From the NCBI RefSeq assembly GCF_002165575.1, contig NZ_MXQF01000008.1, positions 62,001-126,000 of the forward strand: a stretch of 64,000 nt of DNA, given 5' to 3'. The notes below the pieces were generated by a model. That model had not been told where the DNA came from. It worked only from the letters and a program-made list of their open reading frames with translations, and did no database searches. Shown here piece after piece: positions 20,721 through 29,384 of the stretch (positions within the stretch are counted from its first letter, which is position 1; the number at the start of each line of letters is the position of its first letter). Origin of the DNA: Pseudoalteromonas sp. A601. Lineage in GTDB: Bacteria; Pseudomonadota; Gammaproteobacteria; Enterobacterales; Alteromonadaceae. The translations under genes and the position numbers were made by a program.

Positions 20721-23417
20721 TTATTCAACCGGTGGATTATCACCCGCTTCTTCATTAACCGTTTCGACTATTTCTTCGCTCTCGCCTTCGATAACGTCAA
20801 GCTCATCGATTTCGATCTCTTCGATACGTTGTAAACCAACTACTTGCTCTTCGTCAATAGTTCTTATCAAAATAACACCTTGAGTATTACGCCCAACGGT
20901 AGAAACTTCGTTTACACGTGTTCGAACAAGCGTACCACGATTAGAGATAATCATGATTTCGTCATTGTCGTCTACTTGTACAGCGCCAACAACAGCACCG
21001 TTACGCTCACTCACTTTAATCGATACAACACCTTGTGTTGCACGACTCTTAGATGGGTAATCTTCAAGTAATGTACGCTTACCGTAACCATTTTCAGTCA
21101 CTGTTAAAATAGCACCATCAGTCTTAGGCACAATCAAGGATACAACACGTTGCTCATCGGCCATCTTGATACCACGAACACCCGTTGCGGTACGACCCAT
21201 TGGGCGCACACCTTTAAAGCGGATTTCAGGGTTACCATCTTCATCAAGCACAGGGTTACCATTTTCATCAACAACAGCTGTCTCTTCGGCTTCTTTAAAG
21301 CGTACAACTTTACCCGCATCAGTAAAGAGCATGATTTCGTTGCTGCCGTCGGTGATATCAACACCGATTAAGCTATCGCCTTCATTAAGATTTACCGCGA
21401 TGATACCGCTAGCACGTTGACGGCTGTATGCAGTTAGTGGTGTTTTCTTCACTGTACCAAATGCCGTTGCCATGAAGATGTATTTATCTTCTTCGTATTC
21501 ACGTACCGGTAAGATAGCAGTAATACGCTCATCAGCTTCAAGTGGTAGCAAGTTAACAATTGGTTTACCACGTGCCGCACGACTCGCTAGCGGTAATTGA
21601 TACACTTTAAGCCAATACAAGCGTCCTGCTGTTGAGAAACACAAAATAGTATCGTGGGTGTTCGCAACCAATAAACGCTCGATGAAGTCTTCATCTTTCA
21701 TCTTGGTTGCTGATTTACCTTTACCACCACGTCGCTGCGCTTCGTAATCTGATAATGGTTGATACTTCACATACCCTTCGTGAGACAAGGTAACAACAAC
21801 ATCTTCTTCATTGATCAAGTCTTCAAGACTAATATCGTGTGCTGCGGCGTTAATTTCTGTACGACGCTCATCACCGTATTGGTCTTTAATTTCAACCAAT
21901 TCGTCACGAATAACTTCCATTAAACGCTCTGGTGATGCCAAGATATGTAATAACTCAGCAATTAAATCTAACAACGTTTGGTATTCGTTTAAGATTTTTT
22001 CATGTTCAAGACCTGTTAGCTTGTGTAAGCGTAGATCTAGAATTGCTTGAGCTTGCTGCTCAGAAATATAATATTGACCGTCACGGATACCTAAGTCATC
22101 TGCTAACCAATCAGGGCGTGCAACGTTTGCTTCACCTGCTTTTTCAAGCATCGACTTAACGTTACCTAACTCCCAAGGGCGTGCTGTTAATGCGGCTTTA
22201 GCTTCTGCTGGTGTCGGTGATTTACGAATTAATTCGATAATCGGGTCGATATTCGCAAGCGCGATAGCTAAACCTTCAAGCGTGTGAGCACGGTCACGGG
22301 CTTTACGTAAGTCAAACACGGTACGACGCGTAACCACTTCACGGCGGTGAATGATAAACGCTTCAAGCATTTCTTTTAAGTTAAAGCATTTAGGCTGGTT
22401 ATTGATCAAAGCAACCATGTTCATACCAAACACTGTTTGAAGCTGTGTTTGTGCATATAGGTTATTAAGAATAACTTCGCCTACATCACCACGTTTGATC
22501 TCGATAACGATACGCATACCGTCTTTATCAGATTCATCACGTAATGCACTAATGCCTTCGATTTTCTTATCTTTTACAAGCTCAGCAATTTTTTCAATCA
22601 AACGCGCTTTGTTTACTTGATAAGGAATTTCATGAACGATAATGGTCTCACGACCTGACTTTTCGTCCACTTCAATTTCAGCACGAGCACGGATATACAC
22701 TTTACCACGGCCGGTTAAATAAGCTTGTTCAATGCCTTTTTTACCGTTAATGATTGCCGCAGTTGGGAAATCAGGACCAGGAATGTATTCAATTAACTCA
22801 TGAATAGTTAAATCTGGGTTTTGTATTAAAGCCAAACAGCCATTAATAACCTCAGATAAGTTGTGTGGCGGTATATTTGTTGCCATACCAACGGCAATAC
22901 CTGATGAACCATTCACTAATAGGTTAGGAACTTTCGTTGGTAACACATCTGGGATTTGCTCAGTACCATCATAGTTAGGTACAAAGTCTACGGTCTCTTT
23001 CTCAAGATCGGCTAATAATTCATGCGACATTTTTGCCATACGTACTTCGGTATAACGCATTGCTGCCGCTGAGTCACCATCAACAGAACCAAAGTTACCT
23101 TGGCCGTCTACTAACATATAACGTAAAGAGAATGGCTGGGCCATACGGACTATGGTGTCATAAACCGCACTGTCGCCATGGGGATGGTATTTACCAATTA
23201 CGTCACCGACAACACGTGCCGATTTTTTATATGGTTTATTCCAATCATTACTAAGCTCGTTCATTGCAAACAAAACGCGGCGGTGAACTGGCTTTAAACC
23301 ATCACGCACGTCAGGCAATGCACGTCCAACAATTACGCTCATCGCGTAATCTAGATAGGACGTTTTTAACTCGTCTTCAATATTGACTGGCAGAATTTCA
23401 TTGGCGAGATCAGTCAT
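20721..23417 (-). CDS. gyrA: DNA gyrase subunit A
   Basis: An 898-residue GyrA (E. coli 875). The catalytic Tyr122 is in AAAMRYTE. The quinolone-resistance region reads [13 protein letters not shown] with Ser83 and Asp87 (E. coli numbering), the sensitive wild-type residues. The C-terminal beta-pinwheel contains the GyrA box QRRGGKG, and the last 40 residues are strongly acidic, which in GyrA tunes supercoiling. A short repeated DENGNP/DEDGNP insert in the C-terminal domain (about residue 715) probably accounts for part of the extra length. Confidence 0.98.
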   Translation of the reverse strand: MTDLANEILPVNIEDELKTSYLDYAMSVIVGRALPDVRDGLKPVHRRVLFAMNELSNDWNKPYKKSARVVGDVIGKYHPHGDSAVYDTIVRMAQPFSLRYMLVDGQGNFGSVDGDSAAAMRYTEVRMAKMSHELLADLEKETVDFVPNYDGTEQIPDVLPTKVPNLLVNGSSGIAVGMATNIPPHNLSEVINGCLALIQNPDLTIHELIEYIPGPDFPTAAIINGKKGIEQAYLTGRGKVYIRARAEIEVDEKSGRETIIVHEIPYQVNKARLIEKIAELVKDKKIEGISALRDESDKDGMRIVIEIKRGDVGEVILNNLYAQTQLQTVFGMNMVALINNQPKCFNLKEMLEAFIIHRREVVTRRTVFDLRKARDRAHTLEGLAIALANIDPIIELIRKSPTPAEAKAALTARPWELGNVKSMLEKAGEANVARPDWLADDLGIRDGQYYISEQQAQAILDLRLHKLTGLEHEKILNEYQTLLDLIAELLHILASPERLMEVIRDELVEIKDQYGDERRTEINAAAHDISLEDLINEEDVVVTLSHEGYVKYQPLSDYEAQRRGGKGKSATKMKDEDFIERLLVANTHDTILCFSTAGRLYWLKVYQLPLASRAARGKPIVNLLPLEADERITAILPVREYEEDKYIFMATAFGTVKKTPLTAYSRQRASGIIAVNLNEGDSLIGVDITDGSNEIMLFTDAGKVVRFKEAEETAVVDENGNPVLDEDGNPEIRFKGVRPMGRTATGVRGIKMADEQRVVSLIVPKTDGAILTVTENGYGKRTLLEDYPSKSRATQGVVSIKVSERNGAVVGAVQVDDNDEIMIISNRGTLVRTRVNEVSTVGRNTQGVILIRTIDEEQVVGLQRIEEIEIDELDVIEGESEEIVETVNEEAGDNPPVE

Positions 23418-23549
23418 TTGATATCACATTCCTTCAGTATTAACTCACAAAGTGCCGTTTTAAAGGCGCTATAGAGTATTTGTTGTTATTAAACGTATTC
23501 TAATAGACCATGCTACCACAATTAATTTAGATTTACAGGCGCTAAATCT

Positions 23550-23579
23550 TTGCGATTTATTAATTTAGCCCTATATAAT
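23550..23579 (+). promoter_or_regulatory. sigma70-type promoter for ubiG
   Basis: TTGCGA (23550-23555) and a perfect TATAAT (23574-23579) are 18 bases apart, 27 bases before the ubiG start. The pair reads away from the divergent gyrA. Confidence 0.65.
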
Positions 23580-23606
23580 GGCCTCAGATTGACGAGGAAG
23601 TATTTT

Positions 23607-24317
23607 ATGACCGAACATCAAAATGTAGATAGTGCAGAAATTGCAAAGTTTGAAGCCATTGCCGAAAGGTGGTGGGACCGCGAAGGTGAATTTAAACCCC
23701 TTCATGAGATTAATCCGTTACGATTAGATTTTATCTGTAATAAGACACAAGGGCTATTTGATAAGGAAGTACTTGATGTTGGCTGTGGTGGCGGAATTTT
23801 AACAGAAAGTATGGCCCGTATGGGTGCTAAAGCGACCGGCATTGATATGGGGCAAGAGCCATTAACAGTGGCAAAGTTACATAGCTTAGAAACTGGAGTG
23901 AATGTTGATTACATTAAAGTACCTGCAGAAGAGTACGCACAACAACACCCTGCTCGCTTTGACGTAATTACCTGTATGGAAATGCTTGAGCATGTCCCTG
24001 ATCCATCCTCAATTATCCATGCTGTGGCAGCACTGGCAAAACCGGGGGCTGACATATTTTTTTCAACTTTGAATAAAACCCCTAAAGCGTATTTATTCGC
24101 TATTGTCGGTGCAGAAAAGCTTTTAAAAATGGTGCCTGAAGGTACTCATGATCACAAAAAGTTTATCAAACCCGCCCAATTAATTGCTTGGGCTGAACAA
24201 GCGGGCTTAAAAGTACGTGCTAGTACGGGTTTAAATTACAATCCACTGTCAAAGCAATACACATTAAATAGTGATGTAAGCGTTAATTATATTCTACATT
24301 TTGAGAAACTTGCCTAA
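23607..24317 (+). CDS. ubiG: ubiquinone biosynthesis O-methyltransferase
   Basis: A 236-residue SAM-dependent enzyme that does both O-methylations of ubiquinone synthesis. Motif I is [16 protein letters not shown] (about residues 55-70), followed by ATGIDMG and [15 protein letters not shown]. The frame is open 19 codons further upstream, but GAGGAAG at good spacing and the conserved [15 protein letters not shown] start favour the ATG at 23607. Its TAA overlaps the ATG of the next gene. Confidence 0.96.
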   Translation: MTEHQNVDSAEIAKFEAIAERWWDREGEFKPLHEINPLRLDFICNKTQGLFDKEVLDVGCGGGILTESMARMGAKATGIDMGQEPLTVAKLHSLETGVNVDYIKVPAEEYAQQHPARFDVITCMEMLEHVPDPSSIIHAVAALAKPGADIFFSTLNKTPKAYLFAIVGAEKLLKMVPEGTHDHKKFIKPAQLIAWAEQAGLKVRASTGLNYNPLSKQYTLNSDVSVNYILHFEKLA

Positions 24318-25000
24318 TGGTAAGTTTCAATAAAACAGAGCAAACAATTGAATATGATGCATTTATTTTTGATTTAGACGGTACCCTACTTGATACAGCG
24401 GATGATTTAGGTGCTGCGCTTAATAGTGTTCTCAAAGCACATTTAATGCCCTTGGTCACTGCAGACATATACCGCCCTGCCGCCTCCAATGGTGCAGTAG
24501 CACTTTTAGAAGTCGGTTTTGGTCAGTTATGGCAATCACGGCAAGACCAAAGTGAGCTGCGTCAGCAATTACTTGATGCCTACAGTGCTAATATTGCAGC
24601 TCATAGTCAGTGCTTCACCGGCGTCGCGCAATTGTTATTAGCCCTTGATCAACAAAAGATAAAATGGGGGATCATGACAAATAAGCCAGAGTTTCTTACT
24701 AAGCCATTAGTTGCCCAAATACCTGAACTCAAAGATACTCACGCTTTAGTCAGTGGTGATACCCTCAATATTGCAAAGCCCTCCCCTTTACCTTTGTTAC
24801 ATACAGCTGAGCTTTTAGATGTCGAACCTAAGCGCTGTTTATATATCGGCGATGCACAACGTGATATAGAAGCTGCAAAAGCCGCCAATATGCACAGCGC
24901 GACCGCACTGTGGGGTTATGTACCAAGTGAAGCCGAGGCATTAAGTTGGAATGCAGATTTTAACTGGCAAAGCCCAATTGATGGATTTAACCACATATAG
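24317..25000 (+). CDS. HAD phosphatase, MupP/Gph type
   Basis: A 227-residue HAD-IA hydrolase with the nucleophile motif FDLDGTLLDTADD (about residues 16-28), motif II MTNKP, the lysine in AKPSPLPLL and motif IV YIGDAQRDIEAA. Homologues are annotated either as phosphoglycolate phosphatase or as MupP, the N-acetylmuramic acid 6-phosphate phosphatase of peptidoglycan recycling. In Pseudomonas mupP is directly next to ubiG and near gyrA, the arrangement here, which favours MupP; the sequence alone does not decide. It overlaps ubiG by one base. Confidence 0.85.
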   Translation: MVSFNKTEQTIEYDAFIFDLDGTLLDTADDLGAALNSVLKAHLMPLVTADIYRPAASNGAVALLEVGFGQLWQSRQDQSELRQQLLDAYSANIAAHSQCFTGVAQLLLALDQQKIKWGIMTNKPEFLTKPLVAQIPELKDTHALVSGDTLNIAKPSPLPLLHTAELLDVEPKRCLYIGDAQRDIEAAKAANMHSATALWGYVPSEAEALSWNADFNWQSPIDGFNHI

Positions 25001-25018
25001 TGAATTTACAGTTTAAAA

Positions 25019-25034
25019 ACACTATATGTTGTGA
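25019..25034. promoter_or_regulatory. isolated NrdR-box-like 16-mer
   Basis: ACACTATATGTTGTGA matches the recalled NrdR consensus (ACACWATATATWGTGT) at 14 of 16 positions. It lies 19 bases after the preceding stop codon and over 200 bases upstream of the tandem pair, so its role is uncertain. Confidence 0.4.
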
Positions 25035-25194
25035 TTAGTTTAAAATTAGCTCAAACTGTGTTGATAAAAAAAGCAGCCAAAATTTATTTTTAAAATGACT
25101 AAATTTAATAGATCTTGAGTTGCTTTTTATAAATTTCACCTTAATCAAATGGTCAAAGGTTAATGGCTACTAACACAAGCATGTTATCCCAAAC

Positions 25195-25203
25195 TTATCC
25201 ACA
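25195..25203. promoter_or_regulatory. DnaA box upstream of nrdA
   Basis: TTATCCACA is the perfect 9-mer DnaA box. DnaA control of nrdAB is known in E. coli, so the position, 176 bases before the nrdA start, makes functional sense. Confidence 0.6.
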
Positions 25204-25240
25204 AAGGGTCTCCTTTCTGTCCCTTGCAAATGATCGCAGA

Positions 25241-25287
25241 CCACACTATCTTGTGATCTAGAATTTGAAGAGCACCAGATATTGTGG
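25241..25287. promoter_or_regulatory. tandem NrdR boxes upstream of nrdA
   Basis: CCACACTATCTTGTGA (25241-25256) and GCACCAGATATTGTGG (25272-25287) each match the 16-bp NrdR palindrome at about 12 positions. They start exactly 31 bases apart, the three-helical-turn spacing known for NrdR operators. They indicate repression of nrdA-nrdB-yfaE by NrdR when dATP is high. The rest of the 378-base intergenic region holds a DnaA box and no gene that I can see. Confidence 0.72.
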
Positions 25288-25378
25288 CTAAATGTTATTC
25301 AATTAAATTCGCTTTTAACGTTATAACTAGAATAATAATTTTCTAAGACTATATTTCCCAAGGAATACAGGCAAAACT

Positions 25379-27664
25379 ATGAACCAACAGCTATCTGTAA
25401 GCAAACGTGACGGCCGTAAAGAGTCACTTGATCTTGATAAAATTCATCGCGTTATTGAGTGGGCCGCCGAAGGTTTAAATAACGTCTCTGTTTCGCAAGT
25501 AGAGTTAAAGTCACATATTCAGTTTTATGATGGTATTCGCACTGAAGACATCCATGAAACGATTATCAAGGCTGCTGCTGATCAAATCTCTAAAGACAGC
25601 CCAGATTATCAATACTTAGCGGCTCGTTTAGCTGTATTCCACCTACGTAAAAAAGCATATGGCCAATTTGAGCCACCACGTTTATATGATCACATTACTA
25701 AGTTAGTAGAAGACAAGCGTTATGATGCGCATCTACTGGTTGATTACACAGAACAAGAAATTGACGAGCTAGATAACTACCTTGATCATAGCCGAGATTT
25801 AAACTTCAGCTACGCAGCTGTAAAGCAGCTAGAAGGTAAATATTTAGTACAAAACCGTGTAACGGGTGAAATTTACGAAAGTGCACAGTTTTTATATATT
25901 CTTGTTGCGGCAAGTTTGTTCTCTGATTACCCAAAAGAAACGCGTTTAGATTACATCAAACGTTTTTATGATGCGGTATCAATGTTTAAGATTTCATTAC
26001 CAACGCCAATTATGGCGGGGGTACGTACACCAACACGTCAATTTAGTTCATGTGTTCTAATTGAATGTGGTGACAGCCTTGATTCTATCAATGCCACTTC
26101 ATCTGCCATTGTAAAATATGTATCGCAACGTGCAGGTATTGGTATTAATGCTGGTCGAATCCGTGCTTTAGGTAGTCCTATTCGCAATGGTGAAGCTTAC
26201 CACACCGGTTGTATCCCATTTTATAAGCACTTTCAAACAGCGGTTAAAAGCTGTTCGCAAGGTGGTGTCCGTGGTGGTGCAGCAACGTTATTCTACCCAT
26301 TATGGCATTTAGAAGTTGAAAACTTATTAGTACTTAAAAATAACCGTGGTGTTGATGATAACCGTGTTCGTCACTTAGACTACGGCGTACAATTTAATAA
26401 ATTAATGTATGCACGTCTGATCAAAGATGATTATATTACCTTGTTCAGCCCATCTGATGTACCTGGTCTTTATGATGCATTCTTCGAAGATCAAGATGAA
26501 TTCGATCGTTTATATGTTCAGTATGAGCAAGATGAGTCAATTCGTAAAAAGCGTATAAAAGCAATCGAGCTGTTTTCAATGTTTGCCCAAGAGCGTGCCA
26601 GCACTGGCCGTATTTATTTACAAAACGTTGATCACTGTAATACGCACAGCCCATTTATTTCTAAGGTTGCACCGATTCGTCAATCTAACTTATGTTTAGA
26701 AATTGCATTACCAACTAAACCACTGAGCAATGTAAATGATGAAGAAGGTGAAATTGCTTTATGTACGCTTTCTGCCTTTAACTTAGGCGCAATTGAGTCA
26801 CTTGACGAATTAGAAGAGCTTGCAGAGCTTGCGGTACGTGCACTAGACAACTTACTTGATTTCCAGGACTACCCAGTGCCTGCAGCTAAAAATGCGACTA
26901 TGGGTCGTCGTACTCTGGGTATAGGTGTTATCAACTACGCATACTACTTAGCTAAAAATGGTAAACGTTACTCAGATGGCAGTGCCAATGCACTTACCCA
27001 CAAAACATTTGAAGCAATTCAATATTACCTCATGAAAGCATCAAACGAGCTTGCAAAAGAGCGTGGGGCATGTCCTAAGTTTAATGAAACAACGTATTCA
27101 CAAGGTATAATGCCCACTGATACGTACAAAACAGATTTAGATAAAATCTGTGACGAGCCACTGCATTTAGATTGGGATGCATTACGTGCGAGCATTAAAG
27201 AACACGGTATGCGTAATTCAACATTGTCAGCGCTTATGCCGTCAGAAACATCATCACAAATCTCAAACGCAACCAATGGTATTGAGCCACCACGTGGTCA
27301 TATCAGTGTTAAAGCAAGTAAAGATGGTATTTTAAAACAAGTTGTACCTGAGTATGACCGCTTAAAAGAAAATTATGAGTTATTGTGGGATATTCCTTCA
27401 AACCAAGGGTATTTGCAACTTGTGGGGATTATGCAAAAGTTTGTTGATCAAACTATCTCAGCAAATACAAATTATGATCCAAATAAGTTTGAAGGTGGTA
27501 AAGTACCTATGAAGGTATTACTGCAAGACTTGCTTGCTGCTTATAAGCTTGGCGTAAAAACCTTGTATTACCACAACACCCGCGACGGTGCATCAGATTC
27601 ACAAGATGAGCTTGCTCCGCAAGTAGAAGATGACGATTGCGCAGGCGGTGCGTGTAAAATATAA
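25379..27664 (+). CDS. nrdA: class Ia ribonucleotide reductase alpha subunit
   Basis: A 761-residue enzyme, the same length as E. coli NrdA, reducing ribonucleoside diphosphates. An N-terminal ATP-cone allosteric domain (about residues 5-95) is present. Catalytic residues are Cys225 (SSCVLIECGDS), the NLCLE thiyl loop (Asn437, Cys439, Glu441), Cys462 (ALCTLSAF) and the C-terminal redox pair in DDCAGGACKI. It heads the nrdA-nrdB-yfaE operon. Confidence 0.98.
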   Translation: MNQQLSVSKRDGRKESLDLDKIHRVIEWAAEGLNNVSVSQVELKSHIQFYDGIRTEDIHETIIKAAADQISKDSPDYQYLAARLAVFHLRKKAYGQFEPPRLYDHITKLVEDKRYDAHLLVDYTEQEIDELDNYLDHSRDLNFSYAAVKQLEGKYLVQNRVTGEIYESAQFLYILVAASLFSDYPKETRLDYIKRFYDAVSMFKISLPTPIMAGVRTPTRQFSSCVLIECGDSLDSINATSSAIVKYVSQRAGIGINAGRIRALGSPIRNGEAYHTGCIPFYKHFQTAVKSCSQGGVRGGAATLFYPLWHLEVENLLVLKNNRGVDDNRVRHLDYGVQFNKLMYARLIKDDYITLFSPSDVPGLYDAFFEDQDEFDRLYVQYEQDESIRKKRIKAIELFSMFAQERASTGRIYLQNVDHCNTHSPFISKVAPIRQSNLCLEIALPTKPLSNVNDEEGEIALCTLSAFNLGAIESLDELEELAELAVRALDNLLDFQDYPVPAAKNATMGRRTLGIGVINYAYYLAKNGKRYSDGSANALTHKTFEAIQYYLMKASNELAKERGACPKFNETTYSQGIMPTDTYKTDLDKICDEPLHLDWDALRASIKEHGMRNSTLSALMPSETSSQISNATNGIEPPRGHISVKASKDGILKQVVPEYDRLKENYELLWDIPSNQGYLQLVGIMQKFVDQTISANTNYDPNKFEGGKVPMKVLLQDLLAAYKLGVKTLYYHNTRDGASDSQDELAPQVEDDDCAGGACKI

Positions 27665-27684
27665 AAATATTTAAATAAAATCAC

Positions 27685-27703
27685 AGCGGGCTTTATGCCC
27701 GCT
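27685..27703 (+). promoter_or_regulatory. hairpin between nrdA and nrdB
   Basis: AGCGGGC and GCCCGCT pair perfectly around TTTAT, 21 bases after the nrdA stop, without a clean T-run. It may be a partial terminator or mRNA stabiliser that sets the nrdA to nrdB ratio. Confidence 0.6.
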
Positions 27704-27731
27704 TTGCCCTGTTAGTTTTTTGAGTGAACCT

Positions 27732-28862
27732 ATGTCTTATACTACTTTTAGCCGAAACCATAATAACCAATTACAAGAACCGATGTTTTTCGGCCAGACA
27801 GTTAACGTATCTCGTTATGATCAACAAAAATACCCTATTTTTGAAAAATTAATCGAGAAGCAGTTATCTTTCTTTTGGCGCCCTGAAGAAGTAGATGTAA
27901 GTAAAGATCGATTAGACTTTCAAGCACTACCAGATCACGAAAAACATATATTTTTAAGTAACTTAAAATACCAAACGTTACTTGATAGTGTTCAAGGGCG
28001 CTCTCCAAATGTTGCCTTACTACCCATTGTATCAATCCCAGAGCTTGAAACCTGGATTGAAACATGGGCGTTCAGTGAAACAATTCATAGTCGTTCATAC
28101 ACGCATATTATTCGTAACGTGACACAATCACCTGAGCTCATTTTTGATGATATTGTCAGTAACGATAAAATTAGTGAGCGCGCTGATGCGGTGACAAAAT
28201 ATTATGACGAACTGATCAATAAAGTGGCTATCTACAACCTTTACGGTGAAGGTAAACATGAATTAAATGGTGAAACCGTGCATATCAGCTTATTTGAGCT
28301 GAAGAAGCTGTTATACCTCGCCATGATGTCAGTTAATATTCTAGAAGCAATTCGTTTTTACGTTAGTTTTGCTTGTTCATTTGCCTTTGCAGAGCGTGAA
28401 TTAATGGAAGGTAATGCCAAAATCATCAAACTCATAGCCCGTGATGAAGCATTGCATTTATCTGGCACTCAGCATATTTTAAATATTATGCAAGATGGTA
28501 AAGACGACCCTGAAATGGCTATTGTCGCTGCACAATGTAAAGATGAAGCTATAAGGATGTTTGTTGATGCCGCAGAGCAAGAAAAAGAGTGGGCTGAGTA
28601 CCTATTCAAAGATGGCTCAATGATTGGTCTTAACAAAGATATTCTTTGCCAATATGTCGAATACATCACTAATGCACGTATGAGTGCTGTAGGTCTACCA
28701 ACGCAATTTGCTAATAACAGTAACCCAATCCCATGGATAAACTCTTGGTTGGTTTCTGATAACGTTCAAGTAGCACCACAAGAAGCCGAGATCAGCTCTT
28801 ACTTGGTTGGTCAAATAGATTCACAAGTTGATGCATCTGACTTTGGTGATTTTGATCTGTAA
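27732..28862 (+). CDS. nrdB: class Ia ribonucleotide reductase beta subunit
   Basis: A 376-residue subunit (E. coli 376) holding the diiron site and tyrosyl radical. The start [22 protein letters not shown] matches E. coli NrdB, so the ATG at 27732 is preferred over the in-frame TTG four codons before. Radical Tyr122 is in [14 protein letters not shown], and iron ligands lie in ETIH, and in RDEALH. The stop codon overlaps the yfaE ATG. Confidence 0.97.
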   Translation: MSYTTFSRNHNNQLQEPMFFGQTVNVSRYDQQKYPIFEKLIEKQLSFFWRPEEVDVSKDRLDFQALPDHEKHIFLSNLKYQTLLDSVQGRSPNVALLPIVSIPELETWIETWAFSETIHSRSYTHIIRNVTQSPELIFDDIVSNDKISERADAVTKYYDELINKVAIYNLYGEGKHELNGETVHISLFELKKLLYLAMMSVNILEAIRFYVSFACSFAFAERELMEGNAKIIKLIARDEALHLSGTQHILNIMQDGKDDPEMAIVAAQCKDEAIRMFVDAAEQEKEWAEYLFKDGSMIGLNKDILCQYVEYITNARMSAVGLPTQFANNSNPIPWINSWLVSDNVQVAPQEAEISSYLVGQIDSQVDASDFGDFDL

Positions 28863-29134
28863 TGCCTGATAGTAAAACTGTAAGGGTTGACCTTACAGAT
28901 AGCAGCCAGAATGTACGCTTTGACTCTGGCTGCCCTTCTCTTTTAGACTGCCTCGAACACAATAAACTAACGGTTTCATACCAATGTCGTGAAGGGTATT
29001 GCGGCGCCTGTAGAGTCAAGTTAACGAAAGGCAGCATCATCTATAATCAAGAACCTCTCGCGTTTGTCCGTGAAGGTGAAGTATTGCTTTGTTGTTGTAA
29101 ACCCGACGGCGATATCGCTATCACTTTAGAATAA
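28862..29134 (+). CDS. yfaE: 2Fe-2S ferredoxin-like protein YfaE
   Basis: A 90-residue plant-type 2Fe-2S ferredoxin. Cluster cysteines are in YQCREGYCGACRVKL (C-x4-C-x2-C) and LLCCCKPDGD. YfaE supplies electrons to rebuild the NrdB diiron-tyrosyl cofactor. Its ATG overlaps the nrdB stop by one base, so it is the third gene of the operon. Confidence 0.93.
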   Translation: MPDSKTVRVDLTDSSQNVRFDSGCPSLLDCLEHNKLTVSYQCREGYCGACRVKLTKGSIIYNQEPLAFVREGEVLLCCCKPDGDIAITLE

Positions 29135-29384
29135 AGCACTCGCTAGCATACAAATACACCTATTAGATAAGACAAACCAGGCAGTCTATTTGAAGTTAAT
29201 TACAAGGGGCATTGCCACTTTACTAGCACCCCTTGAATTAATCCTCTATATTTTAGCCCCCTAAATAAACCATTAACTTTTTTTACAATTAAGACCTAAG
29301 CGCTATTAAAACCCTTCAGATATTGCCTATTGCAAGTTATAGAACACCTACAATGCAAACGCTTCCATTTAACTTTAGCTTAAG
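29135..29384. other. intergenic region, nothing recognised
   Basis: 250 bases between the convergent yfaE and the PhoD-like gene. I see no gene and no clear terminator hairpin. Confidence 0.5.

Noticed and set aside
23131..23185. Quinolone-resistance mutation in GyrA
   Set aside because: The region reads [13 protein letters not shown] with Ser83 and Asp87, the sensitive form.
25195..25203. Replication origin suggested by the DnaA box
   Set aside because: Only one perfect box, no AT-rich unwinding cluster, and no dnaA/dnaN/gidA neighbours; control of nrdA explains it better.
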